DNA of 64,000 bases from the NCBI RefSeq assembly GCF_030646155.1, contig NZ_JAUTDN010000032.1:1-64000 (forward strand), written 5' to 3'. A program made the translations under genes and the position numbers. Below are positions 34,941-43,552 of this stretch, in pieces. The notes beneath the pieces were generated by a model. It was not told the origin of the DNA and ran no database searches. It worked only from the letters and a program-made list of their open reading frames with translations. Every line of letters begins with the position of its first letter. The stretch's first letter is position 1. Source of the DNA: Conexibacter sp. CPCC 205762. Lineage in GTDB: Bacteria; Actinomycetota; Thermoleophilia; Solirubrobacterales; Solirubrobacteraceae.

Positions 34941-36080
34941 ATGCACACAGATCCAGACGGTCGCGACGGCACGCCGGAGCAGCTTGCGGCGCTCGTCATC
35001 GCCTGCACCCAGCCGGGCACGCTGCGGACGCTGTTCCAGCCGATCGTCGATCTGCAGCGAGGGCGCGTCGCCGGGTACGAGGCGCTGACGCGGATCGAGC
35101 TCGAGCCGCGGCTGGGTCCGGACCGCTGGTTCGCCGCCGCGCACGCCGCCGGCCTCGGCCCGCGGCTGGAGGCGGCCGCCGTGCGCAACGCCCTGCGGGC
35201 GCGGTCGGAGCTGCCGGGCAACTGCTTCCTGACCGTCAACGTCGCGCCCGAGGCGCTCCTCAGCGACGAGCTGCAGTGCGCCTTCGCCGCCGCCGGCGAC
35301 CTGCGCGGGGTGATCGTCGAGCTGACCGAGCAGACGCCGGTCGACGACTACGACGCGCTGCTGGCGGCGTTCGCGCCGCTGCGCGAGGTCGGCGCGCTGC
35401 TGGCGGTCGACGACGCCGGCGCCGGCTACGCGTCGCTGACGCACATCACGCGGCTGCGGCCGCAGCTGATCAAGATCGATCGCACCCACGTCGCGGGGAT
35501 CGACCACGACCCGGCGAGGGTCGCGGTCGTGCAGACGCTCGGCGAGCTCGGCTCGCGGCTCGACGCCTGGGTGCTGGCGGAGGGCGTCGAGACGCGCGCG
35601 GAGCTGGAGACGGTCATCGACCTCGGCGTGCCGCTGGCGCAGGGCTGGTTCCTCGGCAGACCGAGTCCGGCGATGGCGCCGGCGCTGCCGCAGCTGCAGG
35701 TCGCGCACGGCGAGCGGGCGAGGCGCGTCGCCGCCGGGGCGCTCGGCGAGCTGCTGGAGCGCGCCGTCTGCATCGCCCACGACGCGCCCGCGTCGCTCGT
35801 CGCGCAGACGTTCGCGAGCGAGCCGGCGGCGCGCGTGCTGGTGCTCGTCGACGAGCACCAGCGGCCGCTCGACCTCATCCACCGCAGCAGCGGCCGCAAC
35901 GGCGGCGGCGTGCTGACGGTCGACCTCGCGACGTCGCTGCCGCAGCTCGTCCAGCGGCTCGTCCACCGCGACGAGCGCGTCCGCTTCGACCCGGTCGTCG
36001 CCTGCGACGAGCAGGGCGCGGTCGTCGGGCTGCTGACGCTGGAGCGGCTGCTGCTGGCGCTCGCGGCCGAGCCGGCTTGA
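34941..36080 (+). CDS. EAL-domain cyclic-di-GMP phosphodiesterase
   Basis: A 379-aa protein from the ATG at 34941; an in-frame GTG at 34854 would add 29 residues and cannot be excluded, as neither start has a clear Shine-Dalgarno sequence. The EAL domain (about 30-260) keeps the catalytic residues: Glu in YEALTR, Asn in TVNVAPE, Glu in VELTEQ, the DDAGAGYAS loop, Lys in LIKIDR, AEGVET and QGWFLGRP. It should hydrolyse c-di-GMP. The C-terminal region (about 270-379) looks like an alpha/beta regulatory module of CBS-like type. There is no membrane segment. It precedes the LuxR-binding-protein fusion by 22 bp. Confidence 0.88.
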   Translation: MHTDPDGRDGTPEQLAALVIACTQPGTLRTLFQPIVDLQRGRVAGYEALTRIELEPRLGPDRWFAAAHAAGLGPRLEAAAVRNALRARSELPGNCFLTVNVAPEALLSDELQCAFAAAGDLRGVIVELTEQTPVDDYDALLAAFAPLREVGALLAVDDAGAGYASLTHITRLRPQLIKIDRTHVAGIDHDPARVAVVQTLGELGSRLDAWVLAEGVETRAELETVIDLGVPLAQGWFLGRPSPAMAPALPQLQVAHGERARRVAAGALGELLERAVCIAHDAPASLVAQTFASEPAARVLVLVDEHQRPLDLIHRSSGRNGGGVLTVDLATSLPQLVQRLVHRDERVRFDPVVACDEQGAVVGLLTLERLLLALAAEPA

Positions 36081-36090
36081 TCGGCGGGGC

Positions 36091-36096
36091 TACCAT
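36091..36096 (+). promoter_or_regulatory. -10-like TACCAT, leaderless spacing
   Basis: TACCAT ends 6 nt before the ATG at 36103. The space allows no Shine-Dalgarno sequence. Confidence 0.35.
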
Positions 36097-36102
36097 GGAG
36101 CG

Positions 36103-37962
36103 ATGCCGAGCGATGCACTGCGCGCCAGCGCGACGGTCGCCGGCAGCCTGGGGGAGCTGCCCGCGATCGCGGCCTACCTGACCCGCTCCGGGCAGCTGAT
36201 CGAGCACAACGACGGCCGCGGACGTCGCGCGCTGGAGCACGATCCAGCGCTCGCGCGCCACGTCGAGGCGATGCTCGCCTGCGCGCTCGACGAGCTGCGC
36301 TTCCTCTGGCGCGCGCCGGACGGCGGCTGGGTCGCGGTCGTCGCGCAGCGGGTCGCCGCGACGTTGCAGCACGAGGAGGCGGCGCTGGTCGAGCTGCACC
36401 CGCTCGCCGTGCTGCCGTACGGGCTGACCCCGCGCGAGGCGGAGGTGCTGACGCTGCTCGCCGGCGGGCTCGGCAACGCCGAGGTCGCGGCTCACCTCGG
36501 CACCAGCGCGCGCACGACCTCGACCCAGGTCGCGACGATCCTCGCCAAGCTCGACCAGGTGACGCGCGCCGGCGCCGCGAGCATGGCGGTCGAGCAGGGC
36601 CTGCTGCGGCTGCCGGTTGCCGGCGGCGGCCACGCGATCGCGCGGCTGGCGATCGGCCAGGTCGACATCGTCGTGCGGCGCGCGCAGGCACGCGCCGCCG
36701 CGCCGGCGTCCGCGCCCGCCCCGGCGTCCGCGGCCTTTGCCGCGCCGGAAGCTCCCGCGGAGACCCGCCCCCGCCGCGGCTCCCGCCCGCGCCCGCTGCT
36801 GATCGGCGGCCTGCTGCCGCTGTCGGGCCCGATGGGCGCCGACGGGCGCGAGATGCAGAACGGCTCGCGGCTGGCGATCGCCGAGATCAACGCCCGCGGC
36901 GGGATCGCCGGGCGGCCGATCGAGCAGCTCGTCGTCGACGTCGACATCGACGACCGGCACGCGATCGACGCCGCCGTCCGCCGGCTCGTCGACGCCGAGG
37001 TCGACGCGATCACGACCGGCTACACGTTCGCCGAGGACCCGACCCGCTACGACGCCGTCGCCGCCTACGGCTGCCCGCTGCTGACGACCGAGACCTCCGA
37101 GGTGCAGGCCGAGCTGGTCAGGTCCGACCGCTCGCGGCTGGCGCAGGTCTTCCAGGTCGGCCCGACCGAGTCGCACTACGTCGCCGGCTTCGTGCGCTTC
37201 CTCGACGACCTCGTCGCGGCCGGCTCGTGGCGGCCCGCCAACCGCCGCCTGGCGATCGTCGAGACGCCGATGCCGGGCGGGCACGTCAGCACGCCGGAGG
37301 CGATCGACGCGATCGAGCAGGCCGGCTGGAAGCTCGACACCGTCCACTCGGTCGGCGGCTACGAGGTCGACTGGACGACGGTCCTGACGCAGATCAGGGC
37401 GACCGCGCCGGCGGCCGTGATGCTCGCCCACTTCGTCCCCGGCGAGGCGGCCGAGTTCCAGCGCGCCTTCGTCGCCGACCCGACCGACACGCTGATCTAC
37501 GGCGTCTACGCGCAGTCGGTGCCGGAGTACGCGCAGCTCGCGGGCGCCGCCGCCGACGGCGTCCTCTGGGGCACCGTCACCGGCAGCTACAGCGACCGCA
37601 TCGGCGAGGCGTTCGCGCGCCAGTACGAGGCCGTCTACGGTGTCCGCCCCGGTCGTTCGCAGGCCGGCCTCTCCTACGACCAGGTCAGCCTCCTGAGCCT
37701 CGCCTGGGCGCGCGTCGGCAACCCGCGCGCGTTCGACGCCGTCGGCGACGAGCTGCGCCGGATCGCCCATCGGGGTATCAACGGCACGTACGTGCTCGGC
37801 CATGAGCGACAGTGCGGCCTCAACTATCCCTATGACACGCCTGACCCCTCGCTCGGGCAGGCGCACCTCGTCTTCCAGCTGCGGGACGGCGTCAACCGGA
37901 TCGTCCATCCGACGCTCTACGCCGACGGCGCGTTCGCGCTCCCGCCCTGGTTCAGCAGCTGA
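36103..37962 (+). CDS. LuxR-type DNA-binding domain fused to a periplasmic-binding-protein domain
   Basis: A 619-aa protein. Residues about 1-100 resemble a small PAS-like module, and about 107-168 form a LuxR-type helix-turn-helix (GLTPREAEVLTLL, NAEVAAHLGTSARTTSTQV). An Ala/Pro-rich linker (about 193-230) leads to a complete Peripla_BP_6 domain (about 231-619) of the amino-acid/urea-binding type. That domain matches the exported binding protein encoded next door from LPLSGP through the C-terminal DPSLG and W(F/L) ending. There is no signal peptide or membrane helix, so the whole protein should be cytoplasmic: a one-component regulator that uses a transporter-type ligand domain. It most likely controls the operon starting at 38039. 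Confidence 0.88.
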   Translation: MPSDALRASATVAGSLGELPAIAAYLTRSGQLIEHNDGRGRRALEHDPALARHVEAMLACALDELRFLWRAPDGGWVAVVAQRVAATLQHEEAALVELHPLAVLPYGLTPREAEVLTLLAGGLGNAEVAAHLGTSARTTSTQVATILAKLDQVTRAGAASMAVEQGLLRLPVAGGGHAIARLAIGQVDIVVRRAQARAAAPASAPAPASAAFAAPEAPAETRPRRGSRPRPLLIGGLLPLSGPMGADGREMQNGSRLAIAEINARGGIAGRPIEQLVVDVDIDDRHAIDAAVRRLVDAEVDAITTGYTFAEDPTRYDAVAAYGCPLLTTETSEVQAELVRSDRSRLAQVFQVGPTESHYVAGFVRFLDDLVAAGSWRPANRRLAIVETPMPGGHVSTPEAIDAIEQAGWKLDTVHSVGGYEVDWTTVLTQIRATAPAAVMLAHFVPGEAAEFQRAFVADPTDTLIYGVYAQSVPEYAQLAGAAADGVLWGTVTGSYSDRIGEAFARQYEAVYGVRPGRSQAGLSYDQVSLLSLAWARVGNPRAFDAVGDELRRIAHRGINGTYVLGHERQCGLNYPYDTPDPSLGQAHLVFQLRDGVNRIVHPTLYADGAFALPPWFSS

Positions 37963-38006
37963 CGGCCTACGTCGGTTGGCGTATGGAGCCGCCGCGGCTG
38001 CCGGGC

Positions 38007-38036
38007 TACCTTCCGCCGAGGTCCGGAGGAGGAACT
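38007..38036 (+). promoter_or_regulatory. possible promoter and strong Shine-Dalgarno for the binding-protein gene
   Basis: TACCTT at 38007-38012 may be a -10; GGAGGAGG at 38024-38031 is a strong ribosome site 7 nt before the ATG at 38039. TACG and CGTA half-sites at 37968-37971 and 37980-37983 are a weak candidate operator for the LuxR-type fusion. No clear -35 is visible, which fits activator control. Confidence 0.35.
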
Positions 38037-38038
38037 TG

Positions 38039-39358
38039 ATGACCGATGAACCGACGCGGCGTCCTGTCCGCGTCACACGCAGACAGCTGGTCGCGGGCAT
38101 GGGCTCGGCGACCTTCGGCGGCCTGCTCGCAGGCGGCGCAGCCGGCTTCTTCGGCGGGCGCTCAGACCAGAACGCGGAGGCCAGCGGCGGCACGGGCAAG
38201 CCGATCACGGTCGGCGCGCTGCTGCCGGTGACCGGCGCCGCGGCCGGCGACGCGCAGGAGCAGCTGCGCGGGCTGAAGCTCGGCGCCAAGCAGATCAACG
38301 AGGCCGGCGGCATCGGCGGGCGGCCGATCGAGATCCAGGTGCAGGACGCGAGAGACCAGACGCCGGGCGTGATGAAGGCGGCGATGCTGAAGTTCGTCGG
38401 CGACCGCGTCGCGGCGATCTTCTCGCCGTTCCTGACCTACACGAACACCGAGACGCCGGTCGTCGGCAAGGCCGGCATCCCGCTGTTCCACATCAACACG
38501 TTCCAGGGCAACGTCGACTGGGCGAAGAAGAACGGCTACGACAGCATCTTCCAGTGCTGCCCGTCGGAGACGTGGTACGCGACCGGCTTCAGATCGGTGA
38601 TGGACGCGCTGATCGCCTCCGGCAGATTCCAGCCGCGCAACAGAACGGCCGCGATCGTGACCGGCAACGACGCCTACAGCGCCTCGGTCGCGAGCACCTT
38701 CCGCAAGGACATCGAGAAGGCCGGCTGGAAGGTCGTCCAGTACGACACCTACACCGCCCCGCAGGCCGACTGGGGCGGCGTGCTCGCGCGCATCCGCTCC
38801 AAGGACCCGGACGTGATCTTCCAGTCCGACTACCTGCCGGGCGACGAGGCGTCGTTCATCAAGCAGTTCGCGCAGGGGCCGACGCGCTCGCTCGTCTACC
38901 AGCTGTACGCGCCGTCGGTCCCGGAGTACCTCGAGCTGGCGGGCAAGGCCGGCAACGGCGTGATGTGGGCGACGACGACCGGCACGATGTTCGAGGACGA
39001 CCTCGGCACGCGCTTCTTCGACGACTACCGCAGAGCGTACGGCGAGGATCCCGGCCGCTCCAACGCCGGCGCCAACTACGACATGATCCGCCTGTGGGCG
39101 CAGGCGGCGGCGCTGGCGTCGAGCCCGTTCGCCTACGAGGAGGTCGCGGCCAACGTCCGCACGCAGGTCTTCCGCGGCGTCAACGGCGCCTACGTGCTCG
39201 GCGAGCAGCTGACCTGCCTGCCGTACCCGGCGGCGGTCAGAGATCCGTCGCTCGGGATGGCGTTGCAGACCTACCAGATCCAGGACGGCAAGCAGGTCCG
39301 CATCTCGCCGGACCCCTACACGACGGGTGAGTTCCAGGAGCCGTCGTGGTTGGCGTGA
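38039..39358 (+). CDS. Tat-exported ABC transporter substrate-binding protein (Liv/Urt type)
   Basis: A 439-aa protein with a twin-arginine signal (VTRRQLVAG, then a Gly/Ala-rich core, about residues 1-45). The mature part is a Peripla_BP_6 protein (ITVGALLPVTGAAAGD, INEAGGIGGRPIEIQVQD, AIFSPFLTYTNTETPV). It is the ligand receptor for the ABC importer encoded by the next four genes. It is a paralogue of the binding domain in the upstream fused regulator. Arginine is often AGA (about 7 of 26), whereas the following ATPase genes use essentially none. The ligand is likely an amino acid, amide or small peptide-like compound. Confidence 0.93.
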   Translation: MTDEPTRRPVRVTRRQLVAGMGSATFGGLLAGGAAGFFGGRSDQNAEASGGTGKPITVGALLPVTGAAAGDAQEQLRGLKLGAKQINEAGGIGGRPIEIQVQDARDQTPGVMKAAMLKFVGDRVAAIFSPFLTYTNTETPVVGKAGIPLFHINTFQGNVDWAKKNGYDSIFQCCPSETWYATGFRSVMDALIASGRFQPRNRTAAIVTGNDAYSASVASTFRKDIEKAGWKVVQYDTYTAPQADWGGVLARIRSKDPDVIFQSDYLPGDEASFIKQFAQGPTRSLVYQLYAPSVPEYLELAGKAGNGVMWATTTGTMFEDDLGTRFFDDYRRAYGEDPGRSNAGANYDMIRLWAQAAALASSPFAYEEVAANVRTQVFRGVNGAYVLGEQLTCLPYPAAVRDPSLGMALQTYQIQDGKQVRISPDPYTTGEFQEPSWLA

Positions 39359-40113
39359 AGGAGCCGGCGAGCCTGGAGCTGCGCGAGATCGCCAAGCACT
39401 ACGGCGGCCTGCGGGCCGTCGACGGCGTCTCGACCGTCGCCGAGCCGGGCGAGGTGCTCGGCATCGCCGGCCCCAACGGCGCCGGCAAGACGACGCTGTT
39501 CGACGTCGTCTCCGGCCTCACGCCGGCGACCGCCGGCGACGTGCTGCTCGGCGGCGAGCCGATCGCCGCGCTGAGCGTCCACCGCCGCTGCCACCGCGGC
39601 ATGGCGCGGACCTTCCAGCAGCCGACCGTCGCCGGCTCGCTGACGACGTACGAGAACCTGCTCGTGGCGGCGAAGTACGGCCGCGCGGGCGAGCACTGGA
39701 ACGGCCTCGGCGCCGATGCCGTCGACGACGCCGAGTGGGCGCTCGACTGGTCCGGCCTGGCCGCGAAGGCCGACGAGCCGGCCGAGCTGCTCGGCGTCTT
39801 CGACAAGAAGCGGCTGATGATCGCGACCGCGGTCGTGCTCGGCCCCCGCACGCTGCTGCTCGACGAGCCGTTCGGCGGCCTCAACGACGCCGAGATCGAC
39901 ACGACGCTGACGCTGATCCAGGCGGTCGCCGGCTTCGGCGTCGCCGTCGTCTGCATCGAGCACGTGATGCGCGCGCTCGTGAAGCTGTCGGCGCGCGTGT
40001 TGGTGATGCACCAGGGCAAGCCGTTCTTCGAGGGCACGCCGCAGGCGATGCTGAAGGACCGGCGCGTGATCGAGATCTACCTCGGCGAGAAGGCGGCCCG
40101 CAATGCCGGCTGA
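39355..40113 (+). CDS. ABC transporter ATPase, LivG type, with atypical signature motif
   Basis: A 252-aa ATPase if translation starts at the GTG at 39355, which overlaps the binding-protein stop; a GTG at 39346 is also possible. Walker A is GPNGAGKTT and Walker B TLLLDEPFGGL. The family's LSYGQQRRLEIARAL signature is replaced by LLGVFDKKRLMIATAV, so the canonical (L)SGGQ is missing. One of the two ATP sites formed with the next ATPase is therefore probably non-canonical. It pairs with that LivF-type subunit and the two permeases. Confidence 0.9.
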   Translation: MKEPASLELREIAKHYGGLRAVDGVSTVAEPGEVLGIAGPNGAGKTTLFDVVSGLTPATAGDVLLGGEPIAALSVHRRCHRGMARTFQQPTVAGSLTTYENLLVAAKYGRAGEHWNGLGADAVDDAEWALDWSGLAAKADEPAELLGVFDKKRLMIATAVVLGPRTLLLDEPFGGLNDAEIDTTLTLIQAVAGFGVAVVCIEHVMRALVKLSARVLVMHQGKPFFEGTPQAMLKDRRVIEIYLGEKAARNAG

Positions 40114-40834
40114 CGCGTTGCTGGAGGTCCGCGGCGTCAGCTGCGGCTACGGCGAGACGACGATCGTCCGCAACGCCGAGCTGACCGTCGGCGCGGGCGA
40201 GACGCTCTGCCTCGTCGGCCCCAACGGCCACGGCAAGTCGACGCTGCTGCGCGCGATCACCGGCCTGCTGCCGCTGAGCGCGGGCGAGGTCCGCTTCGGT
40301 GGCGAGCGGATCGACGGCCGCGCGGCCGAGCAGCTGACCGAGCTGGGGATCGTCCACATCCCCCAGGGCGACCACCTCTTCCCCGACCTGACGGTCGAGG
40401 AGAACCTGCTGATGGGCGCCTTCCCGAAGGGCGCCTGGAAGGACCGCGGCACGGCCCTGGACGAGGTCTTCGCGCGGTTCCCGAAGCTGAAGGATCGGCG
40501 CCGCCAGCGCGCTCGCACGCTCTCGGGCGGCGAGCGGCGGATGGTCGCGATCGGCCGCGGGCTGATGCGCCAGCCGCGCCTGCTCGTGATCGACGAGCCG
40601 TCGCTCGGCCTCGCGCCCGTGATCGTCGAGTCCGTCTACGAGATCATCGCCGGCGTCGCCGCCCAGCGCACGACCTCGATCCTGCTGGTGGAGGAGAACT
40701 TCACCCACGTCGAGGAGGTCGCCGACCGCGTCAGCGTCCTGGAGATGGGGCGGATCGTCCGCACCGGCCTGCCGGCCGAGCTGGCCGACGACGCCGCCGT
40801 CACGCAGTCCTACCTGGGAGCGCTGCCCTCATGA
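40103..40834 (+). CDS. ABC transporter ATPase, LivF type
   Basis: A 243-aa ATPase with canonical motifs: Walker A GPNGHGKST (His variant), signature LSGGERRM, Walker B LLVIDEPSLGL and the H-loop region. LivF features GIVHIPQGDHLFPDLTVEENL are clear. It overlaps the previous gene by 11 bp and the first permease by 4 bp, so the operon is tightly coupled. It hydrolyses ATP for import together with the LivG-type partner. Confidence 0.94.
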   Translation: MPADALLEVRGVSCGYGETTIVRNAELTVGAGETLCLVGPNGHGKSTLLRAITGLLPLSAGEVRFGGERIDGRAAEQLTELGIVHIPQGDHLFPDLTVEENLLMGAFPKGAWKDRGTALDEVFARFPKLKDRRRQRARTLSGGERRMVAIGRGLMRQPRLLVIDEPSLGLAPVIVESVYEIIAGVAAQRTTSILLVEENFTHVEEVADRVSVLEMGRIVRTGLPAELADDAAVTQSYLGALPS

Positions 40835-41718
40835 GCGACATCCTCAGCATCCTCGTCAGCACCGTCGTGCTGGGCTCGATCTACGGGCTCGTCGCGCTCG
40901 GGATGACGCTCATCTACGGCATCCTGCGCGTGCTCGACATGTCGCAGGGCTCGATGGTGATGGTCGGCGGCTTCGTCGGCTGGGCCGTCATGACGAGCGC
41001 CGGGCTGTCGCCGTGGCTGGCGATCGTCGCGGCCTTCGCGGCGACCTTCGCGCTCGGCGTGCTGACCCAGGTCGTCTCCGTCCAGCCGCTGATCGGCCGG
41101 CGCGGGACCGACTTCGAGATGATCACCTTCATCACGACCTTCGCGGTCGCGATGGTGCTCTCCAACCTCGCGCTGCAGTTCTTCGGCCCGCGCCAGAAGA
41201 ACGTGCCGGAGCTGGTCGGCGGCTCGATCCACCTGTACGAGTCGGTCTCGCTGCCGTACCAGTCGATCGTGATGACCGCGATCGCGCTCGCGCTGATGCT
41301 CGGCTTCGCGCTCTTCCTCAACCGCTCGCGCTACGGCATCGCGATCCGCGCGGTCGCGCAGGACCTCGACGCCGCGCGCCTGATGGGCGTGCCGATCAAG
41401 CGCGTCTTCCCGCTCGTGATGGGCTTCGCCTCGGCGATCGCCGGCGTCGCGGGCGTCTTCCTCGCGACGCAGTACTTCGCCTCGCCGACGGCCGGCGACC
41501 AGCCGCTGCTGATCGCGCTGATCGTCGTCATCTTCGGCGGCCTCGGCTCGCTGCAGGGCGCGATCGTCGCCGCCTACGCGATCGGCCTGATCCAGGCCGC
41601 CGCGTCGGTCTACGTCTCGACCACCTGGGCGCTGCCGATCCTCTACGGAGTGATCGTGCTGGTGCTGATCATCCGGCCGCAGGGGATCGCCGGCCGCTCG
41701 CTGGAGGCACGCCTGTGA
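40831..41718 (+). CDS. branched-chain amino acid/urea-type ABC permease, LivH type
   Basis: A 295-aa permease with about 8 helices. Family features include GSIYGLVALGMTLIYGILRVLDMSQG at the N-terminus, AVAQDLDAARLMGVPIKRV (the EAA-like cytoplasmic loop) and VVIFGGLGSLQGAIVAA near the end. ATGA overlap with the ATPase before it and GTGA overlap with the second permease after it. Confidence 0.94.
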   Translation: MSDILSILVSTVVLGSIYGLVALGMTLIYGILRVLDMSQGSMVMVGGFVGWAVMTSAGLSPWLAIVAAFAATFALGVLTQVVSVQPLIGRRGTDFEMITFITTFAVAMVLSNLALQFFGPRQKNVPELVGGSIHLYESVSLPYQSIVMTAIALALMLGFALFLNRSRYGIAIRAVAQDLDAARLMGVPIKRVFPLVMGFASAIAGVAGVFLATQYFASPTAGDQPLLIALIVVIFGGLGSLQGAIVAAYAIGLIQAAASVYVSTTWALPILYGVIVLVLIIRPQGIAGRSLEARL

Positions 41719-42767
41719 CCCGCCGCCCGACGCCCCTGCAGGCGACCTTCTCGAAGCCGAAGGTCACCATCAGCGCTGCGCTCGTCCTGCTTGCCGCACT
41801 CGTCCCGTTCATCTACCCGAGCACGTACGGCACCGGCGTGCTCGTGACGATGCTGATCTTCACCGTCCTCAACCTGAGCTGGAACTTCGTGCTCGGGATC
41901 GCGGGCGTGTGGAACTTCGGCCAGCTGGCGATGTTCGCCGTCGGCGGCTACGGCGGCGGCCTGCTGATCATCCACGCCTCGCTGCCGCCGTGGCTGGCGC
42001 TGCTGGCCGGCGGGATCGGCGGCACGCTGCTGGCCGTCCTGCTGGCGCTGCCGACGCTGCGGCTGTTCGGCATCTACACCTCGCTGCTGACGTTCGCCGC
42101 GGCGCAGGTCGTGCAGCTGGTGATCCAGAACGACAGCTCCGGCACGACCGGCGGCGCGCTCGGCCTGCCGACCGTCAAGGGCCTGTTCGAGTCGCTCGAC
42201 CCGCTGTGGGCGACGCGCGCCTGGTACTGGCTCGTGCTCGCGATCGTCGTGGTCGTCTGCGCCGCGATCGCGCTGCTGGCGCGCTCGCCGCTCGGGCTCG
42301 CGCTGCGGACGCTGCGCGACTCGGCCGCCTACGGCTCGGCGCGCGGGATCGATCCGCGCGGCCACCGCGTGCTGGCGTTCGCGATCTCCGGCTTCGTCGC
42401 TGGCGTCGCGGGCGCGCTCTACACCGTCTACAACGGCTCGATCTCGCCGACCGTGATGGGCCTGACGCCGATGTCGATCTACGTGACGATGATCGTGATC
42501 GGCGGCCTCGGCTCGATCACCGGGCCGATCGTCGGCACCGCGCTGGTGACGGCGATCCAGCAGGCGCTGATCGACCACCCCGGCACGCAGCTGACGGTGC
42601 TCGGCGTCGTGCTGATCGCGATCGTCGTGTTCGTGCCGCGCGGGATCGCGTTCGAGGCCGGCCGCGTGCGCGACCGCGTCGTGCGCTGGATGAACGAAGA
42701 GGAGGAGGTGCCGGCGGGGCCGGCGTCTCCGGAGGGGCGGCTCGTCGCGGGCCGGGAGGGAACGTGA
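41715..42767 (+). CDS. branched-chain amino acid/urea-type ABC permease, LivM type
   Basis: A 350-aa permease from the GTG at 41715. Characteristic segments are LNLSWNFVLGIAGVWNFGQLAMFAVGGY, FGIYTSLLTFAAAQ, LRDSAAYGSARGIDPRGHRV (EAA-like loop) and VIGGLGSITGPIVGTALVT. The C-terminal tail after the last helix is acidic and likely cytoplasmic. It completes the importer. The stop overlaps the next start by one base (TGATG). Confidence 0.94.
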   Translation: MTRRPTPLQATFSKPKVTISAALVLLAALVPFIYPSTYGTGVLVTMLIFTVLNLSWNFVLGIAGVWNFGQLAMFAVGGYGGGLLIIHASLPPWLALLAGGIGGTLLAVLLALPTLRLFGIYTSLLTFAAAQVVQLVIQNDSSGTTGGALGLPTVKGLFESLDPLWATRAWYWLVLAIVVVVCAAIALLARSPLGLALRTLRDSAAYGSARGIDPRGHRVLAFAISGFVAGVAGALYTVYNGSISPTVMGLTPMSIYVTMIVIGGLGSITGPIVGTALVTAIQQALIDHPGTQLTVLGVVLIAIVVFVPRGIAFEAGRVRDRVVRWMNEEEEVPAGPASPEGRLVAGREGT

Positions 42768-43552
42768 TGGACGTCGCATTCAGCTTCGACTTCGACGCCG
42801 AGGAGGTCTGGATCGGGGAGGACCCGGCCAACGCCGACCGCCCCGGCGTCCTCTCGCAGGGCACCTACGGCGCGAGAGTCGCGGTGCCGCTGCTGCTGGA
42901 GCTGCTGGAGCGGCGCGGGGTGAAGGCGACCTTCTTCGTCCCCGGCCGCGTCGCCGAGCGCCACCCCGGGCGGGTGCGCGAGATCGTCGCGGCCGGGCAC
43001 GAGATCGGCCTGCACGGCTACACCCACCGCTCGCCGTCGGAGCTGGCGCCGGGCGAGGAGGAGCAGGAGCTGGTGCGCGCGCGGGCGGTGCTGGAGGGGC
43101 TGGGGGCGTCGTTGAGCGGCTACCGCTCGCCGTCGTGGGACTTCAGCGCGCAGACGCTGGAGCTGCTGGCCGCGCACGGGATCGCCTACTCCTCGAATCT
43201 GATGGACGACATCAGGCCCTACCGCCACGCGAGCGGCGGGATCGTCGAGCTGCCGGTCCAGTGGCTGCTCGACGACGCCGCCCACTTCTGGTTCTCGAAC
43301 AAGGACTGGGCGAACACGATCGCGCCCGCCAGCCACGTGCGCGAGATCTGGCAGGAGGAGTTCCTCGGCATGCGCAGGTACGGCGGCACGGCCGTCTTCA
43401 CGATGCACCCGCAGATCATCGGGCGGCCGTCGCGGCTGGCGTTCCTCGACGCCTTCATCGGCTTCGTGCTCGGGCACGAGGACGTGCGCGTGCGCACCTG
43501 CGGCGAGATCGCCGCCGACGTGCCGGCCTCCTCGCAGGAGGTGGTCGCGTGA
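42767..43552 (+). CDS. polysaccharide-deacetylase-fold hydrolase, possibly a cyclic imide/amide hydrolase
   Basis: A 261-aa NodB-fold enzyme without signal peptide. Metal and catalytic motifs are FSFDFDAEEVW (Asp pair), GLHGYTHRSP (His-x3-His), YRSPSWDFS and the late MHPQIIGR (His). Cytoplasmic members of this family, such as PuuE allantoinase and cyclic imide hydrolases, open cyclic amides rather than deacetylate sugars. Its place inside an amino-acid-type importer operon, coupled to the permease, favours such a role. A true polysaccharide deacetylase is less likely because it is not exported. Confidence 0.8.
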   Translation: MDVAFSFDFDAEEVWIGEDPANADRPGVLSQGTYGARVAVPLLLELLERRGVKATFFVPGRVAERHPGRVREIVAAGHEIGLHGYTHRSPSELAPGEEEQELVRARAVLEGLGASLSGYRSPSWDFSAQTLELLAAHGIAYSSNLMDDIRPYRHASGGIVELPVQWLLDDAAHFWFSNKDWANTIAPASHVREIWQEEFLGMRRYGGTAVFTMHPQIIGRPSRLAFLDAFIGFVLGHEDVRVRTCGEIAADVPASSQEVVA

